IMG/VR virus record: IMGVR_UViG_3300017917_002814
Location: 1 to 64,000 of that record
Source: a virus
Length of the DNA: 64,000 nt
Direction: 5' to 3' (one strand)
Both the position numbers and the translations under genes were made by a program. Below, in pieces: positions 46,159 to 55,573 of this stretch. Positions within the stretch are counted from its first letter, which is position 1, and every line of letters starts with the position of its first letter. The notes under the pieces were generated by a model. It saw only the letters and a program-made list of their open reading frames with translations. It ran no database searches and was not told where the DNA came from.

Positions 46159-47527
46159 ATTTTTATCATCGGCAGAAGAAATGAAGGACCAATTAGGTCC
46201 TAGTCTCTGCTTGGCTAAGTGGCAACAAGTTAGTTTACATCTTCCTACAGGATTAACTAATAGTTGCTATCATCCTCCTTTGCATGAAATAGATGCCACA
46301 TTGTTAAAAGACAATCCTAGTGCGCTACATAATACATCTTACAAAAAAGAACAACGCAAGATCATGTTACGTAACGAGCGCCCGCAGGAATGTAGCTATT
46401 GTTGGACACAAGAAGATTTAGGAAATCTAAGTGACAGACATTACAGATCAGGTGAACCGTGGGCAGCAGAACATTTTGAAACCATTATGAATTCAACAGG
46501 TGATGAGGATCCTGTTCCTTCTTATGTGGAAGTCAATTTTAATCATGCTTGTAATCTCACGTGCTCCTATTGTAGTCCCCAGTTTAGTAGTAGTTGGGAT
46601 GATGAAGTTAGACGATTTGGCGGATATCCCACCAGTACTACTCATAATGATCCTTCCCATTTTGTTGGCCGAAGACGTCCTATACCTCATAGAGAACATA
46701 ACCCATTTGTGGAAGCTTTCTGGGAGTGGTGGCCAAGTTTATATCCAAAACTAAAACACTTTAGAATGACCGGTGGTGAGCCGCTGATGGATCGCAACAC
46801 CTATCGTGTGTTTGATTATGTGCTGGCATTTCCTAAGCCAGATCTACATATTGATGTAACCAGTAACTTTAGCGTAGAAGAAAAGTTATGGCAGCAATAT
46901 TTTGGTTATGTGAGTCAACTGTGTAATACAAACATTGAACACTTTATGCAATATGTCAGTTTAGATTCTGGCATAGCCAAGCATGCCGAATATATCAGAC
47001 ATGGCATGGAATTTAACAAGGTATTAGCGAGGGTTGAATTTTTCTTAAGACATATACCTAACCGCAATAGCCTAACATTTATCATAACGATGAATAATCT
47101 AAGTGTGCTAGGTCTTAAACAACAATTGGAAATTGTGCTGGCCTTACGTAGATATCATAGCACTACATACCAGCGGGTTTGGTTTGATACACCAATACTA
47201 AGACAACCCACTTGGCAAAGCTTACAAATATTGCCACCTGTATATGCCAGACGCTTGCAGGATGTCGTGGATTGGATGAAGGAAAACCTAGAGACAACGG
47301 ATCGTCCATTTCAAGGCTTCAAAGATTACGAAGTGCAACGTATGCAACGAGTATTAGATTGGATGCAAGAAGGTAGCAAATTAGATAGAGAATATGTTAT
47401 AATGCAACGTGCAGACTTTTACAGATTCTTCAATGAGCACGATAAACGTAGAGGAACCTGGTTTGCAAATACTTTTCCTGAAATGAAAGAGTTTTGGGAC
47501 GAATGCCGATATCATGCCCAAAATTAA
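46145..47527 (+). CDS. Twitch-type radical SAM protein
   Basis: This 460-residue protein has an N-terminal four-cysteine module (Cys22 in CLAKW, Cys41, CSYC at 83-86), the radical SAM motif CNLTCSYC (Cys136, 140, 143), TGGEPLMD, and the tail DKRRGTWFANTFPEMKEFW. It starts with GTG at 46145 inside the previous gene; an ATG 36 bases later is possible, but the longer form aligns better with its neighbour at 47514. These two are the closest pair among the eight (C..AKW, HNT, ECSYCW). Confidence 0.8.
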   Translation: MSKSKFLSSAEEMKDQLGPSLCLAKWQQVSLHLPTGLTNSCYHPPLHEIDATLLKDNPSALHNTSYKKEQRKIMLRNERPQECSYCWTQEDLGNLSDRHYRSGEPWAAEHFETIMNSTGDEDPVPSYVEVNFNHACNLTCSYCSPQFSSSWDDEVRRFGGYPTSTTHNDPSHFVGRRRPIPHREHNPFVEAFWEWWPSLYPKLKHFRMTGGEPLMDRNTYRVFDYVLAFPKPDLHIDVTSNFSVEEKLWQQYFGYVSQLCNTNIEHFMQYVSLDSGIAKHAEYIRHGMEFNKVLARVEFFLRHIPNRNSLTFIITMNNLSVLGLKQQLEIVLALRRYHSTTYQRVWFDTPILRQPTWQSLQILPPVYARRLQDVVDWMKENLETTDRPFQGFKDYEVQRMQRVLDWMQEGSKLDREYVIMQRADFYRFFNEHDKRRGTWFANTFPEMKEFWDECRYHAQN

Positions 47528-48884
47528 CAACGAGACAGACTTAGAATATAGACGCAGAGTAATCGACATCAAGTCAGAATCATTCTGTGGAGCCAAGTGG
47601 TACAATGCAACTATTTGGTTAGGTAGTGGAATGACCACTAGTTGCCATCATCCTTTACCACACAAAGTTAGTATTGAAGAGGTACAAGACAATCCTCGAG
47701 CATTACATAACACACCTAAAAAGAAGTCAGAACGTTTAATGATGCAAACAGGCGAAAGACCGTTGGGGTGCGAGTATTGTTGGAAGATTGAAGATATAGG
47801 TCGTGATAATATAAGCGATCGTGTTTACAAAACAGTAATTTATTCAGACGAGGATCTAAATCATGCATACAACTCAGACCCTAGCGAAGACATCAATCTT
47901 CGAACTCTTGAAATCAGTTTTGATCGTACTTGTCAGTTTGCTTGCAGTTATTGTAACCCTGCATTCAGTAGTACTTGGGTCAAAGACATCAATAACAATG
48001 GACCCTACACTGGGTTGGTGTCTGATGGCAGGAATCATTTTACTCATAGCCATGACAGTGCGCAGCTTTTTAAATTTGGTGAAAATAACCCATACGTCGA
48101 AGCCTTCTTCAAGTGGTGGGAAACGGACCTCCACAAAACCCTAGACGAATTGCGTATAACCGGAGGTGAACCGTTGATGTCAGGATATACTTGGCAATTG
48201 CTTGATTGGTTCAAAAAAAACAAAGGTCGGAGTAAAACAAGACTCGCAATCAACAGTAACTTAGGAACTCAAGTTGATATCAATCGCTTATTTGACAGTG
48301 TGGATGCACCCATTGACTTATACACTAGTAACGAATCTATCAAAAGTCATGCAGAATATATTAGAGACGGATTGGTTTGGGACGATTGGATTAGTAGTGT
48401 AGAACTCATATGTGACAACTTTGCCAATAATAAATTGAGAGGACTGCACATAATGTGTACTATAAATGCGTTATGTTTAGAAAGTTTAGTGGAATTTTTA
48501 GATCGTATAATGCAATGGAAAATGCAATACGGTAGAGATTATCCTAGCTTTACGTTAAATATATTAAGATTTCCCAGTTTCCAGAGCCCTTTAGTATTAC
48601 CCAATGAAACAAGAACAATACATAAAAATAGTTTAGAATCCTGGCTTGCTGCCAACAATAATAAATGTCTACATCAACACGAAGTAAATCATATACAAAG
48701 ATTGATTGATTATTTAGATGTAGTAAAAACTCCCCATGTTGATGCTGCGGAGCAATCTGTTTTGCAAAAAGATTTTAAAAAATTTTACATGCAATACGAT
48801 CAGCGACGTAAAAAAAACTTTCAACAAACATTTCCAAATTTAAAAAATTGGTATGATAAAATACAAGGATTACATATAAAGTAA
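47514..48884 (+). CDS. Twitch-type radical SAM protein
   Basis: This 456-residue protein carries Cys25 in CGAKW, Cys44, CEYC at 86-89, then the radical SAM motif CQFACSYC (Cys140, 144, 147), TGGEPLMS and the tail DQRRKKNFQQTFPNLKNWY. It is close to the upstream protein in sequence and layout (NPRALHNT against NPSALHNT), so a tandem duplication is likely. It overlaps that gene by 14 bases. Substrate unknown. Confidence 0.8.
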   Translation: MPKINNETDLEYRRRVIDIKSESFCGAKWYNATIWLGSGMTTSCHHPLPHKVSIEEVQDNPRALHNTPKKKSERLMMQTGERPLGCEYCWKIEDIGRDNISDRVYKTVIYSDEDLNHAYNSDPSEDINLRTLEISFDRTCQFACSYCNPAFSSTWVKDINNNGPYTGLVSDGRNHFTHSHDSAQLFKFGENNPYVEAFFKWWETDLHKTLDELRITGGEPLMSGYTWQLLDWFKKNKGRSKTRLAINSNLGTQVDINRLFDSVDAPIDLYTSNESIKSHAEYIRDGLVWDDWISSVELICDNFANNKLRGLHIMCTINALCLESLVEFLDRIMQWKMQYGRDYPSFTLNILRFPSFQSPLVLPNETRTIHKNSLESWLAANNNKCLHQHEVNHIQRLIDYLDVVKTPHVDAAEQSVLQKDFKKFYMQYDQRRKKNFQQTFPNLKNWYDKIQGLHIK

Positions 48885-48889
48885 ATGAC

Positions 48890-50338
48890 ATGACTAAACT
48901 GAATAAGAAAGCCTATGATGCGTTTTTGGGCAGTGATTGGCCATCCTATCAAGATTATTTAAATGATATTTTTCCAAACGATAGCGTCAAACAAGAACTT
49001 ATAGCATTAGAAGAAGATTCCGCAAAGATCAATATTGGATATGATTATCTGTCCTTGATACCATTAAAAGGTGATTTTGAAAAAATGACTGACGATCAAA
49101 AATACAAATTGACTCAGAGCAAGGTTTTTTGTATGTTACCATGGACACATTTTCATGCATTTCCTGATGGTAGAGCATATCCATGCTGTCTTGCAGATTA
49201 TTGGCATCCTGTTGGAGATCTACGGAAAAATACCATGGAAGAAGTTTGGAATCAAGAACCTTATAAGTTGCTAAGAAAAAATATGTTGGAGGACAAACAA
49301 TCCAAAGAGTGTACAAAATGTTACGAAAGAGAAAAACACGGTGCGTTTGCATTACGCAATGATGCCAACCGTAACTACGGGCATCATATTGCTGAAATTG
49401 ATAAAACTCGCAACGATGGATATCATCCAGAATTTCAACTGCGCTATTGGGATGTTAGATTTAGTAATTTGTGTAATTTCAGTTGTCGTACCTGTGGGCC
49501 AATATTCAGTTCTAACTGGTACAACGATCATGTAAAACTTTATAATAGAAAACCAGATGTTCTTGGAAGAGAAATGTTTAGAGTTGAATACACAGCTGGT
49601 AACGAAGATGCAATTATCGAACAGATGCTTCCGCATATTCCATATCTTGAACAAGTTTATTTTGCCGGCGGTGAACCTTTAATAATGAAAGAACATTATT
49701 TTCTATTAGAAAAACTAATAGAATATGGCAAAACTGATATACGTATACAATATAATACAAATTTTAGCGAATTGAGATATAAAGATAAACATGTTTTTGA
49801 CTACTGGAAACATTTTAGTAATGTTAGTGTTGGTGCAAGTCTAGATGCTAGTGGGACTAGAGCCGAACTAATTCGTAAAGGAACCAATTGGAGTCAGACT
49901 TTAAAAAACAGAAAACGCATGATTGAAGAAGTACCGCACGTTGATTTTTATGTCAGTGCAACAGTAAGTGTTATGAACGTATTACATATTTTAGATTTTC
50001 ATAAAGAATGGGTTGACTTAGGCTTGATTTCACCACAAGATTACAACATCAATGTTTGCCAGAGTCCGGACTGGTATAGAATCGACATTTTGCCGGAAAA
50101 ATTTAAAAATGAGATTGTGATACCTGCATATGAAAAACATCTTGAATGGCTAGAGCCCAAAGATGATTTGAAACGTGCCACGTCTGGGTACAGAAGTTTA
50201 ATTAATATGATGAAAGATGAAAACAACAGTCATTTATTATCAAGATTCAAAGATGAAGTGGAAAAATTAGATAGTATTAGAAATGAAAATTTTTGGCAAA
50301 TATTTCCGGAATTACAGATTTTAAATGAAACTACCTGA
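48890..50338 (+). CDS. Twitch-type radical SAM protein
   Basis: This 482-residue protein has an extra N-terminal helical part of about 75 residues, then Cys81 in CMLPW, CC at 99-100 and CTKC at 141-144. The radical SAM motif CNFSCRTC (Cys195, 199, 202), AGGEPLIM and the tail DSIRNENFWQIFPELQ follow. The CxxPW...PDG...CC...CxxC order is a clear example of the N-terminal auxiliary-cluster module. The next radical SAM gene starts inside its end. Confidence 0.82.
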   Translation: MTKLNKKAYDAFLGSDWPSYQDYLNDIFPNDSVKQELIALEEDSAKINIGYDYLSLIPLKGDFEKMTDDQKYKLTQSKVFCMLPWTHFHAFPDGRAYPCCLADYWHPVGDLRKNTMEEVWNQEPYKLLRKNMLEDKQSKECTKCYEREKHGAFALRNDANRNYGHHIAEIDKTRNDGYHPEFQLRYWDVRFSNLCNFSCRTCGPIFSSNWYNDHVKLYNRKPDVLGREMFRVEYTAGNEDAIIEQMLPHIPYLEQVYFAGGEPLIMKEHYFLLEKLIEYGKTDIRIQYNTNFSELRYKDKHVFDYWKHFSNVSVGASLDASGTRAELIRKGTNWSQTLKNRKRMIEEVPHVDFYVSATVSVMNVLHILDFHKEWVDLGLISPQDYNINVCQSPDWYRIDILPEKFKNEIVIPAYEKHLEWLEPKDDLKRATSGYRSLINMMKDENNSHLLSRFKDEVEKLDSIRNENFWQIFPELQILNETT

Positions 50339-51542
50339 TACCATCTGTATGCTTCCATGGATAAGCATTGAGACTAGTCCAATTGGTTCCGCTAGACCTT
50401 GTTGCCTGGCTAGAGAAGAAATTGTTGACGACAAAGGTATAAAATATGATTTAAATAAGGATAATTTAGAAACAATATATCATAGCCATTACATGCAAAC
50501 TCTTAGACGGCAATTTCGCCAAGGCGAAAAACCCAACACCTGTAAACTTTGTTGGGACGAAGAAGCTGCAGGTAGAACTAGTAAAAGAATGCACAGTCAA
50601 ATACGACTGAAAGAATTATACACAAAAATTGATTGGTTAAATGATAACCCGGACCAATTATGGTTCCTTGATTTGAAGCTTGGTAATATTTGCAATCTAA
50701 AATGTCGTATTTGTGGTTCATGGTCCAGCAGTAAATGGGCTGCAGAAGAATTAGATTACATGCCCAAGGAATTTGATAAAAAACAACACATCGCATATCA
50801 GTGGTTGAAACAAGGAGCGTGGCCTAGAAACAAAGATACCAGTTTTTGGGAAAATTTAAAAAGATTATTGCCTAATATAAAATATATAGAATTTACTGGA
50901 GGCGAGCCGTGGTTGATACAAGAACACTTTGAATTATTAGAATATGCTGTGACACAGGGATTTAGCAAAAGCATTGATATACACTACAATACGAATGCAA
51001 CACAAATGCCAGGCGAATTTGATGCAACAATATGGAAGGAATTTGGCCGAGTTGATATTGCATTCAGTATAGACAATGTTGGCGAAAGATTTGAATATGA
51101 AAGATACGGTGCCAAATGGGAATTGGCAAATAAAATTATTGATTACGTGCATTACAGTCAATCAGCAATACCAAACATTACCACACAACTTTGTTTTACT
51201 ATTAATATTCAAAATGTATATTATCTTGACGAATTATTAGCATGGGCAGACACTAAACCTTTTGGAAGTGTTTATTTTAACATGATGCACAGTCCGGATC
51301 ATATGAGTATACAGCGTATGACTTCACAAGCTCAAGAATTAGTATTGAACAAATTGAAAACTATTTTTTGGTCAAATAAAAATTATCTTAAAGAAATTAA
51401 TAATGTAATTAATTTCATTGAACAGGGTATAGGTAGTGATGGATTAGAATTTTTAGAGAAGATGAAAAAAACTGATAACTATAGAAAACAAAACTTTAAA
51501 GACACACACCCTGAAATAGCAGTGGCCATGGGATATGAGTAA
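50325..51542 (+). CDS. Twitch-type radical SAM protein
   Basis: This 405-residue protein is the most compact of the tandem set: Cys8 in CMLPW, CC at 26-27, CKLC at 73-76, radical SAM motif CNLKCRIC (Cys123, 127, 130), TGGEPWLI, and tail DNYRKQNFKDTHPEIAV. It is the fourth of four radical SAM genes in a row, and its end overlaps the start of a family A GT-like gene by 8 bases. Confidence 0.82.
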   Translation: MKLPDTICMLPWISIETSPIGSARPCCLAREEIVDDKGIKYDLNKDNLETIYHSHYMQTLRRQFRQGEKPNTCKLCWDEEAAGRTSKRMHSQIRLKELYTKIDWLNDNPDQLWFLDLKLGNICNLKCRICGSWSSSKWAAEELDYMPKEFDKKQHIAYQWLKQGAWPRNKDTSFWENLKRLLPNIKYIEFTGGEPWLIQEHFELLEYAVTQGFSKSIDIHYNTNATQMPGEFDATIWKEFGRVDIAFSIDNVGERFEYERYGAKWELANKIIDYVHYSQSAIPNITTQLCFTINIQNVYYLDELLAWADTKPFGSVYFNMMHSPDHMSIQRMTSQAQELVLNKLKTIFWSNKNYLKEINNVINFIEQGIGSDGLEFLEKMKKTDNYRKQNFKDTHPEIAVAMGYE

Positions 51543-52407
51543 GTTACAATTAGTTCTGTCAGATAAAGATTACACTTCATTTAATCAGCCTTGGATTATA
51601 GATATCGCTAAAGATTATTTTAATATAGTATATATTGAACATAATCCAAGTATTGACAAAAATGCAATATTTGTTACTAATGCGTTAAACAATAAACAAT
51701 GGTTTTCTTTGGATCATAAATTAATTATTGATAATTTATGGGAAGTTCCTAAAATTGATCACAGAGGATTAGTGCTTACCAACAAGAATTGGTTTTGGTA
51801 TAATGAAAGTTTATGGTACAGATCGCTAGGCTATAATAATTATATTCCCAAACCTAATTTTGCATATAAAGCTTTTATGCCAATAAATATACCGCGACCG
51901 TGGCGTCAGAATATTATTGATAAATTAGATACACGCCTTGATACATTTTTATGGTCGTACAATTCATCGTTAGTAGGAGATATTGATAGAAACCATCTTT
52001 TGTGGCAACGCTATTTTAATCCAGATTGGTATGACCTGTGCGAATTTAGTTTTGTTGTAGAATCTAATTTACAAGCAGTAGAATTTGTTACAGAAAAAAC
52101 TTTTAAACCGATTGCATTTAACCATCCATTTATCGTGTATGGCTCTTGCGGAACCTTAGAGTTTCTTAAAAGAAACGGGTTTGAAACTTTTGATAACATG
52201 TTTGATGAAACTTATGATTATGAAACTAATTCATTATCAAGATTAGACAAATTAATAAAAAATGTTGATCTATATAATGGACGCGATAATAAAGTACAAG
52301 AAAGACTAGACCATAACAGAAATCATTTTTTTAACAAAGACCTTGTAACAAAAAAAATCTATAATGAAATTATTGTAACAATATTAGAATATGCAGAACA
52401 TCTATGA
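51535..52407 (+). CDS. GT-like protein with TEKTFKP motif (family A, copy 2)
   Basis: This 290-residue protein ends with the section shared with copies 1 and 3: FVTEKTFKPIAFNHPFIVYG and FLKRNGFETFDNMFDETYD. The N-terminal part (AIFVTNALNNKQWFSLDHKL, IPRPWRQNIIDKL) differs from the others. It is followed by an SGNH-like gene through ATGA and by a radical SAM gene, repeating the cassette at 44450-47527. Likely a glycosyltransferase; donor unknown. Confidence 0.5.
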   Translation: MSKLQLVLSDKDYTSFNQPWIIDIAKDYFNIVYIEHNPSIDKNAIFVTNALNNKQWFSLDHKLIIDNLWEVPKIDHRGLVLTNKNWFWYNESLWYRSLGYNNYIPKPNFAYKAFMPINIPRPWRQNIIDKLDTRLDTFLWSYNSSLVGDIDRNHLLWQRYFNPDWYDLCEFSFVVESNLQAVEFVTEKTFKPIAFNHPFIVYGSCGTLEFLKRNGFETFDNMFDETYDYETNSLSRLDKLIKNVDLYNGRDNKVQERLDHNRNHFFNKDLVTKKIYNEIIVTILEYAEHL

Positions 52408-53120
52408 CTAATTTTATAATTACAGGATGCAGTTTTTCGGCTGGAATTATTCCTTTACCTCACAATACTGTAAAGGATTGGGAAGATCGTGGTAGTGTAT
52501 GGCCTCACTTTTGTTTTGCAAAAATGAATCCATCAAGAGATAAATTTTTAAATTTAGCGATTCCGGGCGGTGGTAATTTAGCATCATTCATGAATTTAAT
52601 TTATGTGTTAGAAACAAATAAGAATGATGTAACTCCAGATAACACGCTCATTGGATTCAATATTACCGGTATGAATCGATATGATATAATAGGAAGTCCA
52701 GAAAGAGATAATATTAATAAAGATATGTGCTGTATTGACCCTGAAGGTATTTTACATCCAAGCGAAATGTTGGGATTCGGATGGATAACAAAACCAAACT
52801 ACAATTTAAATACATATATTATTTCAGAGTTAGTTATTCTAGCATGTTTAAGTTATTTAGAATCAAGAAACTTTAACTATTTTTTTATGTTAATGAATGA
52901 TTCAATATACACAGACTCATCGTTTATGTTTCAACAGGTGTTAGATGAAAGAAAAACAAATTGGATTATTTTCAATAAAATCAAAGGAATGGCAGAATTC
53001 GCAAAAGATCATCATCAGCTTAAATCAGACGGCCATCCTACTACAATAGGACATAAAATAATAAGCGAATTCGTTCTTGATTGGATTAGAGAAAAACATA
53101 AACATTATATCAATGAATAA
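52404..53120 (+). CDS. SGNH-hydrolase-like protein 2
   Basis: This 238-residue protein has GCSFSAG at residues 8-14, where the usual GDS Asp is Cys, then PGGGN (a Gly/Asn block) and DGHPTTIGHKI with Asp209 and His211. The Ser and the Asp-x-His pair fit an SGNH fold. The Asp-to-Cys change in block I does not touch the catalytic Ser. The ATG overlaps the upstream stop (ATGA). It probably acts on acyl groups of a glycan, by analogy. Confidence 0.5.
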   Translation: MTNFIITGCSFSAGIIPLPHNTVKDWEDRGSVWPHFCFAKMNPSRDKFLNLAIPGGGNLASFMNLIYVLETNKNDVTPDNTLIGFNITGMNRYDIIGSPERDNINKDMCCIDPEGILHPSEMLGFGWITKPNYNLNTYIISELVILACLSYLESRNFNYFFMLMNDSIYTDSSFMFQQVLDERKTNWIIFNKIKGMAEFAKDHHQLKSDGHPTTIGHKIISEFVLDWIREKHKHYINE

Positions 53121-54405
53121 ACCAAGTGCTTTATGTATGGCACCGTGGACTCATACATACCTTAGTCCACAAACAGAACGCAGATTGTGTTGTGCCAGCA
53201 GGGAACCTGCACAAAATTTTCAACAATATATTGATACCAGCATCGGTACAGGCAAGTATATACCTATTACCCTAGAAGAATACTGGAACGGAGACCACAT
53301 GCGCAGTGTACGCAGACGTATGCTGGCAGGAGAAACTTTGCCTGAGTGTGCAGTATGTAATGACCGACTGTTGAACACCGACGTTTACCGCAGTTATTTT
53401 AACAACTTGTTTGCACATAAGTACAAGCAAGTACTAGAAACAACTGACGCTTCGGGCTCAACGACCATGAAGCCCGTTAGCTGGGATTATAGATTTAGTA
53501 ATCTCTGCAACTTCAAATGCCGTATGTGCGGTGACATGCTGTCTAGTTCATGGGAAAGCGAACAGAGACAACACCAAATGATCAATTGGTCTAATCCAAA
53601 AAACAATTGGATGAAGCCTGAAATCAAAAGCGAAATTGAGAAGTTTCAAACAACTCAAATTGAAGCCGAGTTCGCAGCAGCAGTAGAGGACCACCGTGTA
53701 GAAGAAGTGTACTGGGTGGGGGGAGAACCGCTAATGTACGAGCAACATTGGCGGTATATGCAGCGCATTATAGAACTAGGAGACGCACCAAATGTTTACG
53801 CTAGATACAACACTAATCTTAGCCGCATTGATTATAGAGGTTGTAATCTTTATAGGAATATTCTTAGTCAATTACGAGATTGGCAAATATGTGCAAGTAT
53901 CGATGGCACAGGCCAAATTGGAGAATATATCAGAACAGGCCTTGATTATGAAACGTGGCTTGCAAACTTTAAGGCAGGAGTTGCGGTTGCTAACCACCGA
54001 AGACAAATGAGAATAGACTTCACTCTTACCCTTCCGGGTATGTTTGAAGTTGAAAATATACAGCAGTTAGGTAACGATTTGGGCGTTGACATCCTTGCTA
54101 AGGTTGTCTTTAGTTTTACACCAGACATAGTTATGTCACCTTTAGCCCTACCCAGGAGCATATTAGAACCATGGGTAGATGAAATCATAAACGCCGGAGT
54201 AGCCGGTCCATTAAAGGATATACTAGTTCAGTTAAAAACACGCCCTACCTTTCAAGAACAATATGGTATTGATGCTTATCTCAAAGGAGTTGCTCAAGGC
54301 AAGGCTCGTGTGTTACAATTAGAGTCTATTCGTAGTCAACCTATTACAATGGATGAAATATTATCAAAGAGAGCAGATGTATATGAGTGGTGGCAATCAA
54401 TTTGA
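53113..54405 (+). CDS. Twitch-type radical SAM protein
   Basis: This 430-residue protein is read from the ATG at 53113, so that the sequence begins MNKPSALCMAPW like its relatives; an upstream in-frame ATG at 53077 lies inside the previous gene. It has Cys8, CC at 26-27, CAVC at 79-82, radical SAM CNFKCRMC (Cys132, 136, 139) and VGGEPLMY. The tail (SIRSQPITMDEILSKRADVY) keeps only part of the shared C-terminal motif, making it the most diverged in that region. It closes the second GT-like, SGNH, radical SAM cassette. Confidence 0.8.
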   Translation: MNKPSALCMAPWTHTYLSPQTERRLCCASREPAQNFQQYIDTSIGTGKYIPITLEEYWNGDHMRSVRRRMLAGETLPECAVCNDRLLNTDVYRSYFNNLFAHKYKQVLETTDASGSTTMKPVSWDYRFSNLCNFKCRMCGDMLSSSWESEQRQHQMINWSNPKNNWMKPEIKSEIEKFQTTQIEAEFAAAVEDHRVEEVYWVGGEPLMYEQHWRYMQRIIELGDAPNVYARYNTNLSRIDYRGCNLYRNILSQLRDWQICASIDGTGQIGEYIRTGLDYETWLANFKAGVAVANHRRQMRIDFTLTLPGMFEVENIQQLGNDLGVDILAKVVFSFTPDIVMSPLALPRSILEPWVDEIINAGVAGPLKDILVQLKTRPTFQEQYGIDAYLKGVAQGKARVLQLESIRSQPITMDEILSKRADVYEWWQSI

Positions 54406-55573
54406 AGTTACAGTAACTTTAAGGAATCCAGTTGATTACGATGATATTATCAAATATTACATTGATGTTTATGATAATACTTTAGCTAAAGATTGGATAA
54501 ACGCACTTAAATTATTACTGAAATCAAATAGCCTGTTGGAAAAAAATTTTTGTTTTATGGGATTTCCTAATACAAAGAGAACATTAGAGTTATTATGTAA
54601 CCAACTGAATAAATCTGTTTTTCAGATCAATAAATTTAACAGCGAACTTTATTGGGTGAAAGCAGGATTACAGTCCTATATTATCGAGGATTATTTTACA
54701 CCAGATACAGTTAGATTTGGCACAGAGTATTCAATGCCAAGTAGATTACATCCAGAAGGAAATCAAGATTTTCATCAGATTCAACATCTTGGGCTTGTAG
54801 CCAAAAAAAATATTTTGAACAGTTTGCATAATCATTTTGAAATTTTACAAGGCACAGTTGATCAACCAAGCGAATACTACTTGATTGCTGATTACGAAAC
54901 AAAGTATGCAATCAGACAGTTGAATGTTCTTTGTCATGAAATTGAAAATCTAACTCTAAGTCAACTTAAAGAAATGACTATGCCCGAATGGATTAGACCC
55001 AGTCAAATTACAACTTGGTTGCATGCGCCAAGATACAAATTGACAAACGAACATCGTAAATTGTTTTTACAAAATGGATATGATAGAAGATTCGGAAAGG
55101 TGTATATGCACTGGGCACAAATTGGTAAAACATTGTTTGAAGTTTTTAGAGATGAAAATGCCCCCAAATTAGATAGTGCCAAGTGTGCGGCAATTACTCA
55201 TTTAGAATATTATAGCGGTGAATTTGATGTAGAATGGGGATTGGATGTTGTAAGCGGCGAAGGGTCTAGGCATTTTTGGCATGTTGAAGAACAAAAATTA
55301 TTTAGAGAATGGCTTATAAAAAATAATTTAGATCCAAATGATACCCGTTTAAGTCTTGGTTATTTGCCAATTGGCGAAGTAAATTTACAAAAAAGTTTTG
55401 GTACAGAAAATCATTTTGAAATATGGAAAATACTAGGAAATCATTTAGATATATTTTCTATAGAAGTAAATGGCATAGTTGGAGTATACGATTATTGTTG
55501 GAGTGATCCAGATTATAAAAAAATGCAAATAGATATAATGAGACCAGGATATGATTTTAGTAGCCGGCGGTGA
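54383..55573 (+). CDS. Unknown protein
   Basis: This protein of about 396 residues was not recognised. It has no cysteine cluster or nucleotide-binding loop. Notable are EYYLIADYETKYAIRQLNVL, PSQITTWLHAPRYKL, YMHWAQIGKTLFEVFRDE, and a late acidic and aromatic part (LEYYSGEFDVEWGLDVVSGE). I chose ATG 54383, which has an AAGAGAG element at ribosome-site distance; ATGs at 54353 and 54377 are alternatives. Its place between a radical SAM gene and two SGNH-like genes, with overlaps on both sides, suggests the same pathway. Confidence 0.5.
   Translation: MSGGNQFEVTVTLRNPVDYDDIIKYYIDVYDNTLAKDWINALKLLLKSNSLLEKNFCFMGFPNTKRTLELLCNQLNKSVFQINKFNSELYWVKAGLQSYIIEDYFTPDTVRFGTEYSMPSRLHPEGNQDFHQIQHLGLVAKKNILNSLHNHFEILQGTVDQPSEYYLIADYETKYAIRQLNVLCHEIENLTLSQLKEMTMPEWIRPSQITTWLHAPRYKLTNEHRKLFLQNGYDRRFGKVYMHWAQIGKTLFEVFRDENAPKLDSAKCAAITHLEYYSGEFDVEWGLDVVSGEGSRHFWHVEEQKLFREWLIKNNLDPNDTRLSLGYLPIGEVNLQKSFGTENHFEIWKILGNHLDIFSIEVNGIVGVYDYCWSDPDYKKMQIDIMRPGYDFSSRR

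Noticed and set aside
53792-54010. 72-codon frame with a membrane-like N-terminus
   Set aside because: Out-of-frame reading within the radical SAM gene at 53113, whose motifs and length are intact.
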